Below, in pieces: positions 6,330 through 13,732 of a DNA stretch of 14,804 bases. Location: positions 1-14,804 of the forward strand of contig JASMAO010000103.1 of NCBI GenBank assembly GCA_030754315.1, written 5' to 3'. Position 1 is the stretch's first letter, and each line of letters begins with the position of its first letter. The notes below the pieces were generated by a model. The model was given only the letters and a program-made list of their open reading frames with translations, did not search any database and was not told where the DNA came from. The position numbers and the translations under genes were made by a program. The stretch comes from SAR202 cluster bacterium (GTDB taxonomy: Bacteria > Chloroflexota > Dehalococcoidia > Lucifugimonadales > JASMAO01).

Positions 6330-7502
6330 TTACTTAAACAACGCCGCCGGCCTTTCTATAATCTGTTGAAGTCGACGCAGAAAGCCAGCTGCAGCAGCTC
6401 CATCTATCACCTGATGATCAACAGTGAGACTTATAGTCATCATCTCGCGAACAACAACTTCTCCTTTTTTGACAACTGGTTTGTCAAGAGACCGCCCGAC
6501 CCCCAATATAGCACTTTGGCCAGCATTCAAGATTGGGGTAAAGGCGTCTACAGAGCCAAGGACACTAATGGTGAATGTGCCTCCAGACAGATGGTCTGGA
6601 AGTATCTTCCCTTCACGCGCTTTTTCCGCCAATTCCTGTGCCTGAGCCGCAATCTCTAGAATATTTTTTTTATCCGCCTGCTGCACAACCGGGACGATGA
6701 GACCATCAGACACTGATACCGCCATCCCTATATTGGCGTCATCGAAATAGAATATGTTCCCATCAAACAGAATAGTGTTGTGCTCCGGATGTCGCTTGAG
6801 TGTCTGGGCACAGGCCTTTATAAACACACTTCCTATAGTTAGATTCACTCCTGCCCGGGAATTTTCCCTTCGCAGTCTCTGCGCCTCCGTCACGTCCATC
6901 TCCAATGAGAATGTGAGTTGGGCCGTTTTCGAAAGACTGCTCTTCATATGCTCGGCTATCGACTTTCGCATTCCTAACATGGGAATCGTCTCGGATGGTT
7001 CCAGGCCTGGAGGCATAGCTGGAGTAATTGCGCCTGGACTCTGCTGATCAGCGTGACGTCGAACATCAGCTTCAACCACCCTTCCGCGGGGCCCGGTGGG
7101 AGTGATCTGCGCTATGTTTATCCCGAGATGCGTGGCTAATTTTCGGGCCCCGGGAGAAGAACGAACCTCACCCCCAGTTTGCGCTGGGGCGTTCGGTTTG
7201 GGTAACGGGACAGATGCCGACGCTTTTACCGAAGGCTCTACGACCAACACTTCCGGTGGGCTCTCTTTTTCTTCCAGCACATATCCCATTACCTCATCTA
7301 CAGCCACAACCGCACCCTCAGGAGCTACCTGATGAAACAACCCGCTGGCGGTCGCCTCTAGGTCATAGTTAAGTTTCTCCGTCTCTATCTCTGCAATAAT
7401 CTCCCCCTCAACCACCGCCTCACCTTCAGCTTTGTGCCACTTGTTGACAACGCCTTCAACCATAATCTGGCCGAGTTTGGGCATGACTATAGGAACAGCC
7501 AT
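6330..7502 (-). CDS. acoC: Dihydrolipoamide acyltransferase E2 of a 2-oxoacid/acetoin dehydrogenase complex
   Basis: A 390-residue E2 with the standard order. The lipoyl domain (1-78) carries the lipoylated lysine K43 in IETEKLNYD. An Ala/Pro-rich linker with ALxxA-type composition follows (80-110). The peripheral-subunit-binding domain (112-150, SSPGARKLATHLGINI...TGPRGRVVEADV) docks E1 and E3. The acyltransferase domain runs from about 165 to 390 with catalytic H363-x-x-x-D367-G. It transfers the acyl group from E1-bound ThDP to CoA through its swinging lipoyl arm and forms the core of the complex. AAGGAG 5 nt before ATG 7502 fixes the start, 27 bp after the E1-beta stop; it is the last gene of the operon. 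With only one lipoyl domain it could serve pyruvate, acetoin or branched-chain substrates; the AcoB-type E1-beta next door favours the Aco branch. Confidence 0.9.
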   Translation of the reverse strand: MAVPIVMPKLGQIMVEGVVNKWHKAEGEAVVEGEIIAEIETEKLNYDLEATASGLFHQVAPEGAVVAVDEVMGYVLEEKESPPEVLVVEPSVKASASVPLPKPNAPAQTGGEVRSSPGARKLATHLGINIAQITPTGPRGRVVEADVRRHADQQSPGAITPAMPPGLEPSETIPMLGMRKSIAEHMKSSLSKTAQLTFSLEMDVTEAQRLRRENSRAGVNLTIGSVFIKACAQTLKRHPEHNTILFDGNIFYFDDANIGMAVSVSDGLIVPVVQQADKKNILEIAAQAQELAEKAREGKILPDHLSGGTFTISVLGSVDAFTPILNAGQSAILGVGRSLDKPVVKKGEVVVREMMTISLTVDHQVIDGAAAAGFLRRLQQIIERPAALFK

Positions 7503-7529
7503 TGCTACTCCTTCTCCTAGTCTTCTAGA

Positions 7530-8618
7530 TTACTGCAATACTTCCGTCGCAGCTGCCACAACCCTTTCCACAGTCGGAATGAAAAGTGGTTCTAGTGCAA
7601 GACTGTATGGCACTAATGTATGAGGCGGCGTCACTCGACAAGGAGGAGCATCGAGATAGTCAAACGCTTGTTCCGCCACAAGGGCTGATACATCAGAAGC
7701 GAAGCTACATCGAGGATAATCTTCATCCACGATTACAATCCTCCGCGTCTTCTTGACAGACTCCAGAACAGTCTCTTCGTCCATTGGGGACACGGTCAGG
7801 AGGTCAACTACCTCCGCCGAATAGCCTTGCTGACTTAGCTCCGCAGCGGCTTCTATACAGATCTGCGTCGTATATCCGACCCCCGTCAGTGTTACGTCAG
7901 CCCCCTCCTGAACAACATTCGCTTTGCCGATTGGAACCTCGTATGGCTCTTCAGGAACTTCAGGGCCTGCACGCATACCCATCAGCAGCTTGTGATTGAA
8001 AATGATTACTGGATCGTTGTCACGAATTGCCGAGATAAACAATCCTTTAGCTGTGTAGGGATCGGAGGGCACCACACACTTAAGTCCAGGATAGTGAGCA
8101 AATACCGAGTAAATCGTTTCGGAGTGCTGCGCAGCTGAGTTGGCACCTGCTCCTATGTTTGTCATTATTGTCAATGGCACATTGACCTTGCCACCAAACA
8201 TATAATGCATTTTGGCGGCGTTATTGGTAATCTGATCAGCGCACACACCGAAGAACCCCGCATACATCAAATCGACTAAAGGCCTGAGCCCGGTGGCCGC
8301 AGCACCGACCCCCGCCCCAACAAACCCAGCTTCTGATATGGGTGTATCTCGAATACGTTCCGGGCCGAATTCTTGAATAAGACCTTTCGTTAGCCGTGTT
8401 GGGCCGCCCCATGCATCGATGAAGCCTTGTTCTTCTCGCCCTGGGGCACCTGCGATGTCCTCTCCCATTACTATCACGGTAGGATCTTCCCTCATTGCCT
8501 GGCGGATAGCCTCGTTTACGGCCTGGATGAAGGTGAGTTTACGGGTCTTATCGCTAGGCGGACCCTGGCTTTTCCATGCTTGCTTCTTCAATACATCTGG
8601 CTTCATAACGATTTTCAT
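7530..8618 (-). CDS. acoB: E1-beta subunit, acetoin/pyruvate dehydrogenase type (AcoB-like)
   Basis: A 362-residue thiamine-diphosphate-dependent E1 beta subunit. The pyrimidine-binding domain (about 27-205) includes MGEDIAG (51-57), SEAGFVGAGVGAAATGLRPL (95-114) with the glutamate that activates ThDP, and QHSET (164-168). The transketolase C-terminal domain occupies about 235-355. The DAWGG-x-x-x-x-TKGL segment (68-80) and FNHKLL (207-212) match AcoB-type acetoin dehydrogenase beta subunits better than standard PdhB. The N-terminus carries about 25 extra residues before the conserved LTFIQAVNEAI. With E1-alpha it decarboxylates a 2-oxo acid or cleaves acetoin and passes the acyl unit to the E2 lipoyl arm. 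AAGGAG lies only 3 nt before ATG 8618, so the start is reasonable but not certain. The 197-bp gap to E1-alpha is unusually long for this operon and contains an inverted repeat. Confidence 0.9.
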   Translation of the reverse strand: MKIVMKPDVLKKQAWKSQGPPSDKTRKLTFIQAVNEAIRQAMREDPTVIVMGEDIAGAPGREEQGFIDAWGGPTRLTKGLIQEFGPERIRDTPISEAGFVGAGVGAAATGLRPLVDLMYAGFFGVCADQITNNAAKMHYMFGGKVNVPLTIMTNIGAGANSAAQHSETIYSVFAHYPGLKCVVPSDPYTAKGLFISAIRDNDPVIIFNHKLLMGMRAGPEVPEEPYEVPIGKANVVQEGADVTLTGVGYTTQICIEAAAELSQQGYSAEVVDLLTVSPMDEETVLESVKKTRRIVIVDEDYPRCSFASDVSALVAEQAFDYLDAPPCRVTPPHTLVPYSLALEPLFIPTVERVVAAATEVLQ

Positions 8619-8740
8619 CCGCTCCTTGATCAGTTAATTAGCTACTATTCAAACTTAATTTGGCGAAGCACCTAGGCCTTTGAGAATTTGTCCAAGCAGT
8701 TTATCCGCCCCAATTCCCAACTTCCAGCTATGTGTGTTTC

Positions 8741-8761
8741 TGTTTACCAACAATGTAAACA
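8741..8761. repeat. Palindrome TGTTTAC-N7-GTAAACA in the E1-alpha/E1-beta gap
   Basis: A perfect 7-bp inverted repeat with a 7-nt spacer. A T5 run follows on the plus strand (8768-8772), but no plus-strand gene ends here; on the minus strand there is no T-run. A protein-binding site or an mRNA processing hairpin inside the operon is the simplest reading. The rest of the 8619-8815 gap shows no gene. Confidence 0.45.
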
Positions 8762-8815
8762 CAATTGTTTTTGCTTTAGCCCCATTCCCCCAATTTTTAG
8801 GTTATAGCCAGCACC

Positions 8816-9796
8816 CTACACATTCACATAAACGTCAGTGGTCAATTCTTCTGGAAGTGGGAACGGACTCTCGTCGGCGAATTTAGTCGCTGCTGACACC
8901 GAGACGCCTGCTTTCTCGTCTAACGAAGCGAGTTCTTCTTCCGTAGCCTTCCCTGTATCAAGGATGTGATTCTTCAACTGCTCAACACAATCCCTCGCCT
9001 CGTAGTAGTCTTCTTCTTCTTGGGTCCGGTAGTTTAACGGATCATCGGCACCAAAGTGGCCATGGTACCTGTAAGTCATCGCCTCAATTAATGTCGGCCC
9101 CTCGCCTGCACGGGCCCTCCGGATAGCCTCTTTGCCCACCTCCCACATTTCGAGAACAGACTGTCCATCTGCTTCTACCCCTGGCATTGCATAACCCTCT
9201 GCCCGTTTTGCCACAGATTCACCAGCCACAGAATATTCAAAGGGTGTCGACTCCGCGTAGCGGTTATTCTCACATACGAAGATGACCGGAAGTTTCCAGA
9301 TACTAGCAAGATTCATAGCTTCATGTAGACTGCCCTGATTGGCCGCACCATCACCAAAATAAACCACACTAACACTGTCATTGCCTTTGACTTTGGCACT
9401 AAGCGCGGCGCCGACAGCTACTGGTATGTTGGACCCTACAACCCCGTTCGCACCAAGCATGCCTTTGTTAATATCAGCGATATGCATCGTACCGCCTTTG
9501 CCTTTATTCGTGCCGGTCGCTTTTCCAAGTAACTCAGCCATCATCTCATTCAAATCGACGCCCTTTGCGATGCAGTGATGGTGGCTGCGATGAGTGCCCA
9601 GTGCATAGTCGTCGTCTCGGAGATGAGCGCTAATTCCTGTCGGCACTGCCTCCTGTCCAATAGACGAATGCATGCCGCGTAACTTTCCGGCATCGGCCTC
9701 GCGTTTGGAACTCTCCTCAAACTTCCGAATTACCACCATGGTTTCGTACATCCAAAGAAGTGTCTTTTTGTCCAATGTCGCACTAGTATTAGCCAA
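8816..9796 (-). CDS. acoA: E1-alpha subunit, acetoin/pyruvate dehydrogenase type (AcoA-like)
   Basis: A 326-residue E1 alpha subunit. Residues 148-178 hold the ThDP/Mg2+ motif G-D-G-A-A-N-Q-G ... E-N-N. THRSHHHCIAKG (68-79) corresponds to the phosphate-binding histidine loop, and GGTMHIAD (101-108) and YRYHGHFGADD (about 242-252) are family landmarks; the last includes the regulatory/active-site loop. It supplies the pyrophosphate half of the cofactor site in an alpha2beta2 E1. The start chosen is TTG 9796, six bases after GGAGG; a longer reading begins with TTG 9811, upstream of that ribosome site. First gene of the minus-strand operon E1-alpha, E1-beta, E2. No E3 (lpd) and no acoX/acoK/acoR are visible, so the substrate (acetoin, pyruvate or another 2-oxo acid) is not settled. 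Confidence 0.9.
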   Translation of the reverse strand: MANTSATLDKKTLLWMYETMVVIRKFEESSKREADAGKLRGMHSSIGQEAVPTGISAHLRDDDYALGTHRSHHHCIAKGVDLNEMMAELLGKATGTNKGKGGTMHIADINKGMLGANGVVGSNIPVAVGAALSAKVKGNDSVSVVYFGDGAANQGSLHEAMNLASIWKLPVIFVCENNRYAESTPFEYSVAGESVAKRAEGYAMPGVEADGQSVLEMWEVGKEAIRRARAGEGPTLIEAMTYRYHGHFGADDPLNYRTQEEEDYYEARDCVEQLKNHILDTGKATEEELASLDEKAGVSVSAATKFADESPFPLPEELTTDVYVNV

Positions 9797-9856
9797 GCTA
9801 AACCTCCACAATCGCTAGCTCGAATTTAGGGCATGGAACCGTCTCTAATGCGGCGG

Positions 9857-9884
9857 ATTATAGCATCTTTGGGGGGTTTGTCAC
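9857..9884 (-). promoter_or_regulatory. Promoter of the acoABC-like operon
   Basis: On the minus strand GTGACA (9884-9879), five of six matches to the -35 consensus, is followed after 16 bp by a perfect TATAAT (9862-9857). Transcription would start near 9850, leaving a leader of about 50 nt before the TTG start. Confidence 0.6.
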
Positions 9885-9914
9885 CGTGAGCATACCTCCT
9901 ACCCCGACAAAGAT
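9865..9914. repeat. Inverted repeat spanning the aco promoter
   Basis: ATCTTTG+GGGG (9865-9875) pairs with CCCC-GA-CAAAGAT (9902-9914): 11 bp with a two-base bulge, separated by 26 bp. One arm fills the -35/-10 spacer and the other lies upstream of the -35 box, so a regulator binding both arms would cover the promoter. Confidence 0.45.
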
Positions 9915-10343
9915 TTAGGGGCAGGTGCAGCCGTCGCGTAATCATAATCCCCTCAATTTAATAAGCGGAGAAGCCAATCGAGGTTATAGCCATTCCTGTT
10001 TTCCTCAGACCACGCGCTGTCTATCCAAATTTGTAACTTCAAATACTTTGGGACGGGCGTTGTTGTCTTCTAGAATAGCGCAACTTCTAAGCGTTCAATT
10101 AAAAAGATAAAAAGATCTATATGCTGGTTCCAAGACAAACGACATCCTGCTTCGAACAAACCTCAATGTCCACACTCGGCTGAATAACAAAATAACGATG
10201 CGATTATCGAACGTCCCGCACCAATGTCACTTCCATAGTCAGCGGTTAAAGAATTCCTGAGTCCTGCCAGTGCCCATGGTCCGCTCTTCCTGAAGAAGAA
10301 GTTGCCACAATGGGACCCCGCTATTTTTACGCGAACACATTTC
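9915..10343. other. Long divergent intergenic region
   Basis: More than 400 bp between the aco promoter and the guaB3 promoter. No ORF with a ribosome site, no tRNA and no convincing RNA structure was found. A 61-codon plus-strand reading from GTG 9925 has low-complexity coding character and no known motifs. The divergent gap is large enough for additional control sites, but none is recognised. Confidence 0.4.
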
Positions 10344-10373
10344 TTGACGGATCACCTTAAGCTCTTCTATGAT
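10344..10373 (+). promoter_or_regulatory. Promoter of guaB3
   Basis: TTGACG (10344-10349) and TATGAT (10368-10373) with an 18-bp spacer. Transcription would start near 10380, about 27 nt before ATG 10407. This also argues against the longer reading frame that begins at 10302. Confidence 0.6.
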
Positions 10374-10406
10374 TTCTTGTTAAATCACCGGTCAGGAGAC
10401 CACTTG

Positions 10407-11546
10407 ATGGCTGCACCTCAGATCCGAGAGATTAGGCGTGCCTACGGCTTCAGTGAAGTCGCCATCGTACCCGGCCGAGTAACCATAAACCCCGATCAAA
10501 CTAGTACCGCGTTCTCGGTCAAAGACTTTGAGATGTCCCTACCAATTATTGCGTCAGCCATGGATGCAGTAGGGTCACCGAAATTCGCATCAGAAATGGA
10601 CAAACAAGGCGGTCTTGGTGTTATGAATCTTGAGGGATTACAAACAAAACACGATGCTCCTGATGATTTGCTGAATGAAATTGCTGACGCTCCTCAAGAT
10701 CAAATAGGCGAAGTGCTACGCAAAATCTACTCAGCGCCTGTTAGAGAAGATCTAATAGCAACACGCATCGAGCAAATCAAGGCAAGTGGCGCCAAGTGTG
10801 CTGTTTCCATCACACCATCCAACACAAAGCGCTTCGCGCCTGTTGCTACCGCAGCCGGTGCCGACATGATCGTGGTTCAATCAACCGTCACCACGGCAAG
10901 GCATCTCTCCAAGAGCGCCCGAGGCTTGATTTTCTCAGAGTTATTGGAAATGGTGGACGTGCCAGTGATGGTTGGTAATTGCGTCACATACGACGTCGCT
11001 CTGGAACTAATGCGAACCGGTATAGACGGTGTGATTGTCGGCGTTGGACCGGGCGCTGCCTGTACCACGCGAGAGGTTACCGGCGTAGGAGTACCTCAGG
11101 TCACAGCGACGATGGACTGCGCAGCTGCTAGAGACGACTATCAGCGAGAGTCGGGCCGATATGTGCCGATTGTCACGGACGGTGGCATCAGAACCGGTGG
11201 GGACTTATGTAAAGCAGTTGTCGCCGGAGCAGATGCCGTAATGATAGGCACGCCTTTAGCCCAAGCGGAGGAGGCGCCTGGCAGGGGGTATAACTGGGGA
11301 ATGGCTAGCCCTGATCCTGCTCTGCCCCGTGGAACCCGGGTAAAGGTAGGGGTGGGAGGTCCTCTAAAACAGATTCTGCATGGGCCTTCTTCAAAGTCGG
11401 ACGGCACCCAGAACTTAATCGGAGCTCTTTCTGTATGCATGGGCATGGTAGGCGCCTTCACCATTCAGGATATGCATCGAGCAGAGATGGTCTTAGCTCC
11501 CTCCATTAAGACAGAGGGCAAATACCTACAACTTGGTCTTGGCTAA
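10407..11546 (+). CDS. guaB3: GuaB3-family IMP dehydrogenase-related protein
   Basis: A 379-residue TIM-barrel protein of the IMPDH/GMP reductase superfamily. It starts with IREIRRAYGFSEVAIVP and contains LPIIASAMDAV (45-55) and GGLGVMNLEGL (68-78). The catalytic loop is VGVGPGAACTTREVTG (211-226) with nucleophile Cys219, followed by DGGIRTGGDL (258-267) for IMP phosphate binding. CBS domains are absent and the barrel is shorter than classical GuaB (about 490 residues), as in the GuaB3 group. GuaB3 proteins were long annotated as IMP dehydrogenases; GMP reductase activity has been reported for a cyanobacterial member, so the direction of catalysis here is open. AGGAG 8 nt before ATG 10407 and the promoter at 10344-10373 fix the start; the frame is open further upstream to 10302 but without a ribosome site. 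Monocistronic and divergent from the aco operon. Confidence 0.9.
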   Translation: MAAPQIREIRRAYGFSEVAIVPGRVTINPDQTSTAFSVKDFEMSLPIIASAMDAVGSPKFASEMDKQGGLGVMNLEGLQTKHDAPDDLLNEIADAPQDQIGEVLRKIYSAPVREDLIATRIEQIKASGAKCAVSITPSNTKRFAPVATAAGADMIVVQSTVTTARHLSKSARGLIFSELLEMVDVPVMVGNCVTYDVALELMRTGIDGVIVGVGPGAACTTREVTGVGVPQVTATMDCAAARDDYQRESGRYVPIVTDGGIRTGGDLCKAVVAGADAVMIGTPLAQAEEAPGRGYNWGMASPDPALPRGTRVKVGVGGPLKQILHGPSSKSDGTQNLIGALSVCMGMVGAFTIQDMHRAEMVLAPSIKTEGKYLQLGLG

Positions 11547-11568
11547 CCACGCTGTCCAATTCACGTGA

Positions 11569-11608
11569 TGGGCCGATAATACGGGTTTTGGCCCACTTTG
11601 ATTTCTTA
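11569..11608 (+). terminator. Possible guaB3 terminator
   Basis: TGGGCC (11569-11574) pairs with GGCCCA (11590-11595) across a 15-nt loop, followed by a T-rich stretch (TTTGATTTCTT). It begins 22 nt after the guaB3 stop, in the gap between convergent genes. Confidence 0.4.
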
Positions 11609-11675
11609 AGGCTCTTCACATTGACACACGAACCAGATGCTAGCCGCCGCACCGACCAGATTTGTACTCACATTC

Positions 11676-12335
11676 CTAGATTTCTTCCAAGGCTATTGCC
11701 CGTGTCCAGGAAGCTGTCACCCTTCTCATTCTGACGGGCAGGGCTATCAAAAAAACACGGGGCTTGGTTATCTGATCTAATCCTGTGAGTGCGTCAAGGA
11801 ATGGGATGCCGGCAAGTAAGAACTTGCCGTCACCGTCTTTAGGCCCAAATGGCGTGCCGGGTGGGGAGTGCCCTACATTTTCCATCCCAATTGCTTTGAT
11901 TGGCAACCCGATTAGCCATTCAATCGCTTCAAAAGTAAGAAATGGTTCCTCCCCGTGAATCTCGTAGGAACTTCTTAAGAGAACGATATCTTTGGCCCGA
12001 ACTCCTGCCCGAAGCAGTTCCTCAGGACCTATAGGGTTGCCTGGGGCGACATTAGAGAAGTCGCAGACAACAGCTTCCCCGATGTAAGATTCCACCGGCA
12101 TAGATCCAATGTCGGCTTTATTATCAGCGTATTTGTAGGGGGCCTCAACGTGAGTCCCTGTATGAGTTTGAGCCTGAATGAAATGCATGCGTGCATTGTA
12201 GGCATGGAATTCTTCTACTTCCACGGAACGCCCGAATAAGGGTTCCCCATGAAGATAACGTCCATCTTCAAGTCGTTCGCCAGGAACAAGCTCATAGGAA
12301 AGGTCTATAAGGCGATACTTACTAAGATCGATCAT
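11676..12335 (-). CDS. Cyclase-family metal-dependent hydrolase (KynB-like)
   Basis: A 219-residue protein of the cyclase family (PF04199), which includes kynurenine formamidase KynB and isatin hydrolase. The N-terminus has the typical RLIDLSYELVPGE. The metal-binding motif is H58-T-G-T-H62-V-E64-A-P66, with Glu in place of the more usual Asp. VLLRSSYE (118-125) and GMENVGHSPPGTPFG (150-164) occupy the positions of the family's other active-site segments. Members hydrolyse amide or lactam bonds with Zn2+ or Mn2+. Nothing nearby belongs to tryptophan breakdown, so the substrate is unknown. There is no good Shine-Dalgarno before ATG 12335; AT-rich sequence at 12400-12435 may hold the promoter, and ATAAAT lies about 10 nt from the ATG. 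It is convergent with guaB3 across a 129-bp gap. Confidence 0.85.
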   Translation of the reverse strand: MIDLSKYRLIDLSYELVPGERLEDGRYLHGEPLFGRSVEVEEFHAYNARMHFIQAQTHTGTHVEAPYKYADNKADIGSMPVESYIGEAVVCDFSNVAPGNPIGPEELLRAGVRAKDIVLLRSSYEIHGEEPFLTFEAIEWLIGLPIKAIGMENVGHSPPGTPFGPKDGDGKFLLAGIPFLDALTGLDQITKPRVFLIALPVRMRRVTASWTRAIALEEI

Positions 12336-12435
12336 TGTCCGTATTTATGTCCGTCCGTAATGGTTTGGGTTGCGACCGAAGGCAACGGGAGATGGTGCAC
12401 TACTTGGGTTTATTTTCTCTAATATAATGACTTTA

Positions 12436-12810
12436 TCAAAAATTTAACTTGCTGAGAATTTTCTTCCGTAAAGACTGATCCGATTTGTTCCTTCGCCTCT
12501 TTTCAGAACGCCGCCGCTTCAAGCCACGTGATTTGGATTCGGCCTGGGCTACCTGACTCGCCTGGGACCCAACGTTGGTTAAGTGCCCCTCTGTTTCTTC
12601 CGTTTCGACAAAAGATTTTTCGTCGACAGAAGGATTGGTGGCTCGAGTTTTTGCAACGTTTTCCCCATCAGCGGGCTTAGACAAGGCAGGCATACTTTGA
12701 TATGCCACGTTCTCCCGTGGATAAATAGTGTCTATTCGTTCTTCTAGAATTTGAACTGCCTCTTCTAATCGATCCAGTCTGTTCATGACTTCGTCGGATT
12801 GATCGCTCAT
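12436..12810 (-). CDS. Small protein with coiled coil and basic C-terminal tail
   Basis: A 124-residue protein without a recognised family. Residues 5-30 (NRLDRLEEAVQILEERIDTI) have heptad spacing and should form a short coiled coil. The middle (35-92) is disordered in composition, rich in Ser, Thr, Glu and Ala. The tail (95-121) is strongly basic, with LKRRR, EKRRRNK and LRKKILSK, and could bind RNA, DNA or the ribosome. There are no cysteines and no membrane segment. It follows prmC by 61 bp in the same direction and is probably the third gene of the prfA-prmC operon, although the best Shine-Dalgarno (GGGAG) is about 13 nt from the ATG. Acidic-to-basic polarity and codon use look like a real gene rather than a chance frame. 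Function is unknown. Confidence 0.7.
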   Translation of the reverse strand: MSDQSDEVMNRLDRLEEAVQILEERIDTIYPRENVAYQSMPALSKPADGENVAKTRATNPSVDEKSFVETEETEGHLTNVGSQASQVAQAESKSRGLKRRRSEKRRRNKSDQSLRKKILSKLNF

Positions 12811-12871
12811 TTCAACTACTCATCTCCCTTCTTTACCAAAAACCCGTGATAGTTCGACATGGCCACCCACG

Positions 12872-13732
12872 TCAATCATCAACACGCTTTAGCTCCACTC
12901 GGACAATCCGTGGCAAACCCAATAAGTCATTGGAGAAGCCCACTATTTCCTGAGGGAAAGCTGCGCGTGCAAGGCCGATTGCATCATGGAGATGCGGTGG
13001 ATCAATCTCGACAAACATGGCCCCTCTTGGATTTAGATAGGCAGGAGCGTTTTCGAAAAGTCTTCTCGTGACATCCAGACCATCGTCTCCCCCATCAAGA
13101 GCGAGAGTGGGTTCTGACTGTACTTCTAATGCGAGTCTCGCGATACCGCTGGTGGAAAGATAAGGAGGGTTGGAGACAATAATATCGACAGCATAATCCA
13201 ATGGCTCCAACAGATCTCCTTGTATCAAGTCAATTCGATCCGAGAAGCCGTGACTGTTAACATTAACTTGCGCTACAGCCAACGCCTCTTTACTCGTATC
13301 GATCGCCAACAAACGTGCCCCAGGCAAGTTGCTAGCCAACGCGAGAGCAATCGCGCCACTGCCTGTGCCTATATCAGCGATGGTGACTTGCTCAAGAAAC
13401 CGTGTCCTGACAAACTCTATGACTTCTTCTGCCAAAGATTCAGTTTCTTGTCGAGGCACCAATACATTCTTGTCAACAACAAGGTTTAATCCGTAAAACT
13501 CACGGCATCCCAGAACGTAAGCTAAGGGTTCACCTGACATCCGCCTACAAACTAAGCTGTTTAAACGGCATTCTTCGCTTTGTTTGAATGTTTCTGTCAA
13601 CGAGGAGAAGTAGTCAACTCGGTCCATATCAAGTACGTACCGCACCAAAACTTCAGCCTCCAATGATGCCTCGCAAATACCCGATGAAGTGAGAGCAGTG
13701 GCTACTTCAGCACTAACATCAACCATTTTCAT
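12872..13732 (-). CDS. prmC: Release factor glutamine methyltransferase PrmC (HemK)
   Basis: A 286-residue class I SAM-dependent methyltransferase. The N-terminal helical domain (1-80) recognises release factors. VPRQETE (92-98) matches the family motif PRPETE with Gln for Pro. ADIGTGSGAIAL (119-130) is the SAM-binding motif I, and AIDTS (143-147) holds the acidic residue for the SAM ribose. NPPY (188-191) is the catalytic motif for glutamine N5-methylation. EPTLALDGGDDGLD (207-220) is a conserved PrmC segment. It methylates the GGQ glutamine of RF1 and RF2, raising termination efficiency. The start ATG 13732 overlaps the prfA stop as ATGA, with AAGAGG about 9 nt upstream inside prfA; ATG 13726 is an alternative. 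Translational coupling to its substrate's gene is typical in bacteria. Length and motifs are normal. Confidence 0.95.
   Translation of the reverse strand: MKMVDVSAEVATALTSSGICEASLEAEVLVRYVLDMDRVDYFSSLTETFKQSEECRLNSLVCRRMSGEPLAYVLGCREFYGLNLVVDKNVLVPRQETESLAEEVIEFVRTRFLEQVTIADIGTGSGAIALALASNLPGARLLAIDTSKEALAVAQVNVNSHGFSDRIDLIQGDLLEPLDYAVDIIVSNPPYLSTSGIARLALEVQSEPTLALDGGDDGLDVTRRLFENAPAYLNPRGAMFVEIDPPHLHDAIGLARAAFPQEIVGFSNDLLGLPRIVRVELKRVDD

Noticed and set aside
8741..8772. Hairpin followed by T5 read as a plus-strand intrinsic terminator.
   Set aside because: No plus-strand gene precedes it; E1-alpha and E1-beta are both on the minus strand, so it is listed as a palindrome instead.
9925..10110. 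A 61-codon plus-strand frame in the aco/guaB3 intergenic region.
   Set aside because: GTG start without a clear ribosome site, no motif, and composition typical of non-coding sequence.
10302..10406. A 35-codon upstream extension of the GuaB3 frame starting at ATG 10302.
   Set aside because: A good promoter (10344-10373) and Shine-Dalgarno lie inside it, and the extension has no family similarity; the start is placed at 10407.
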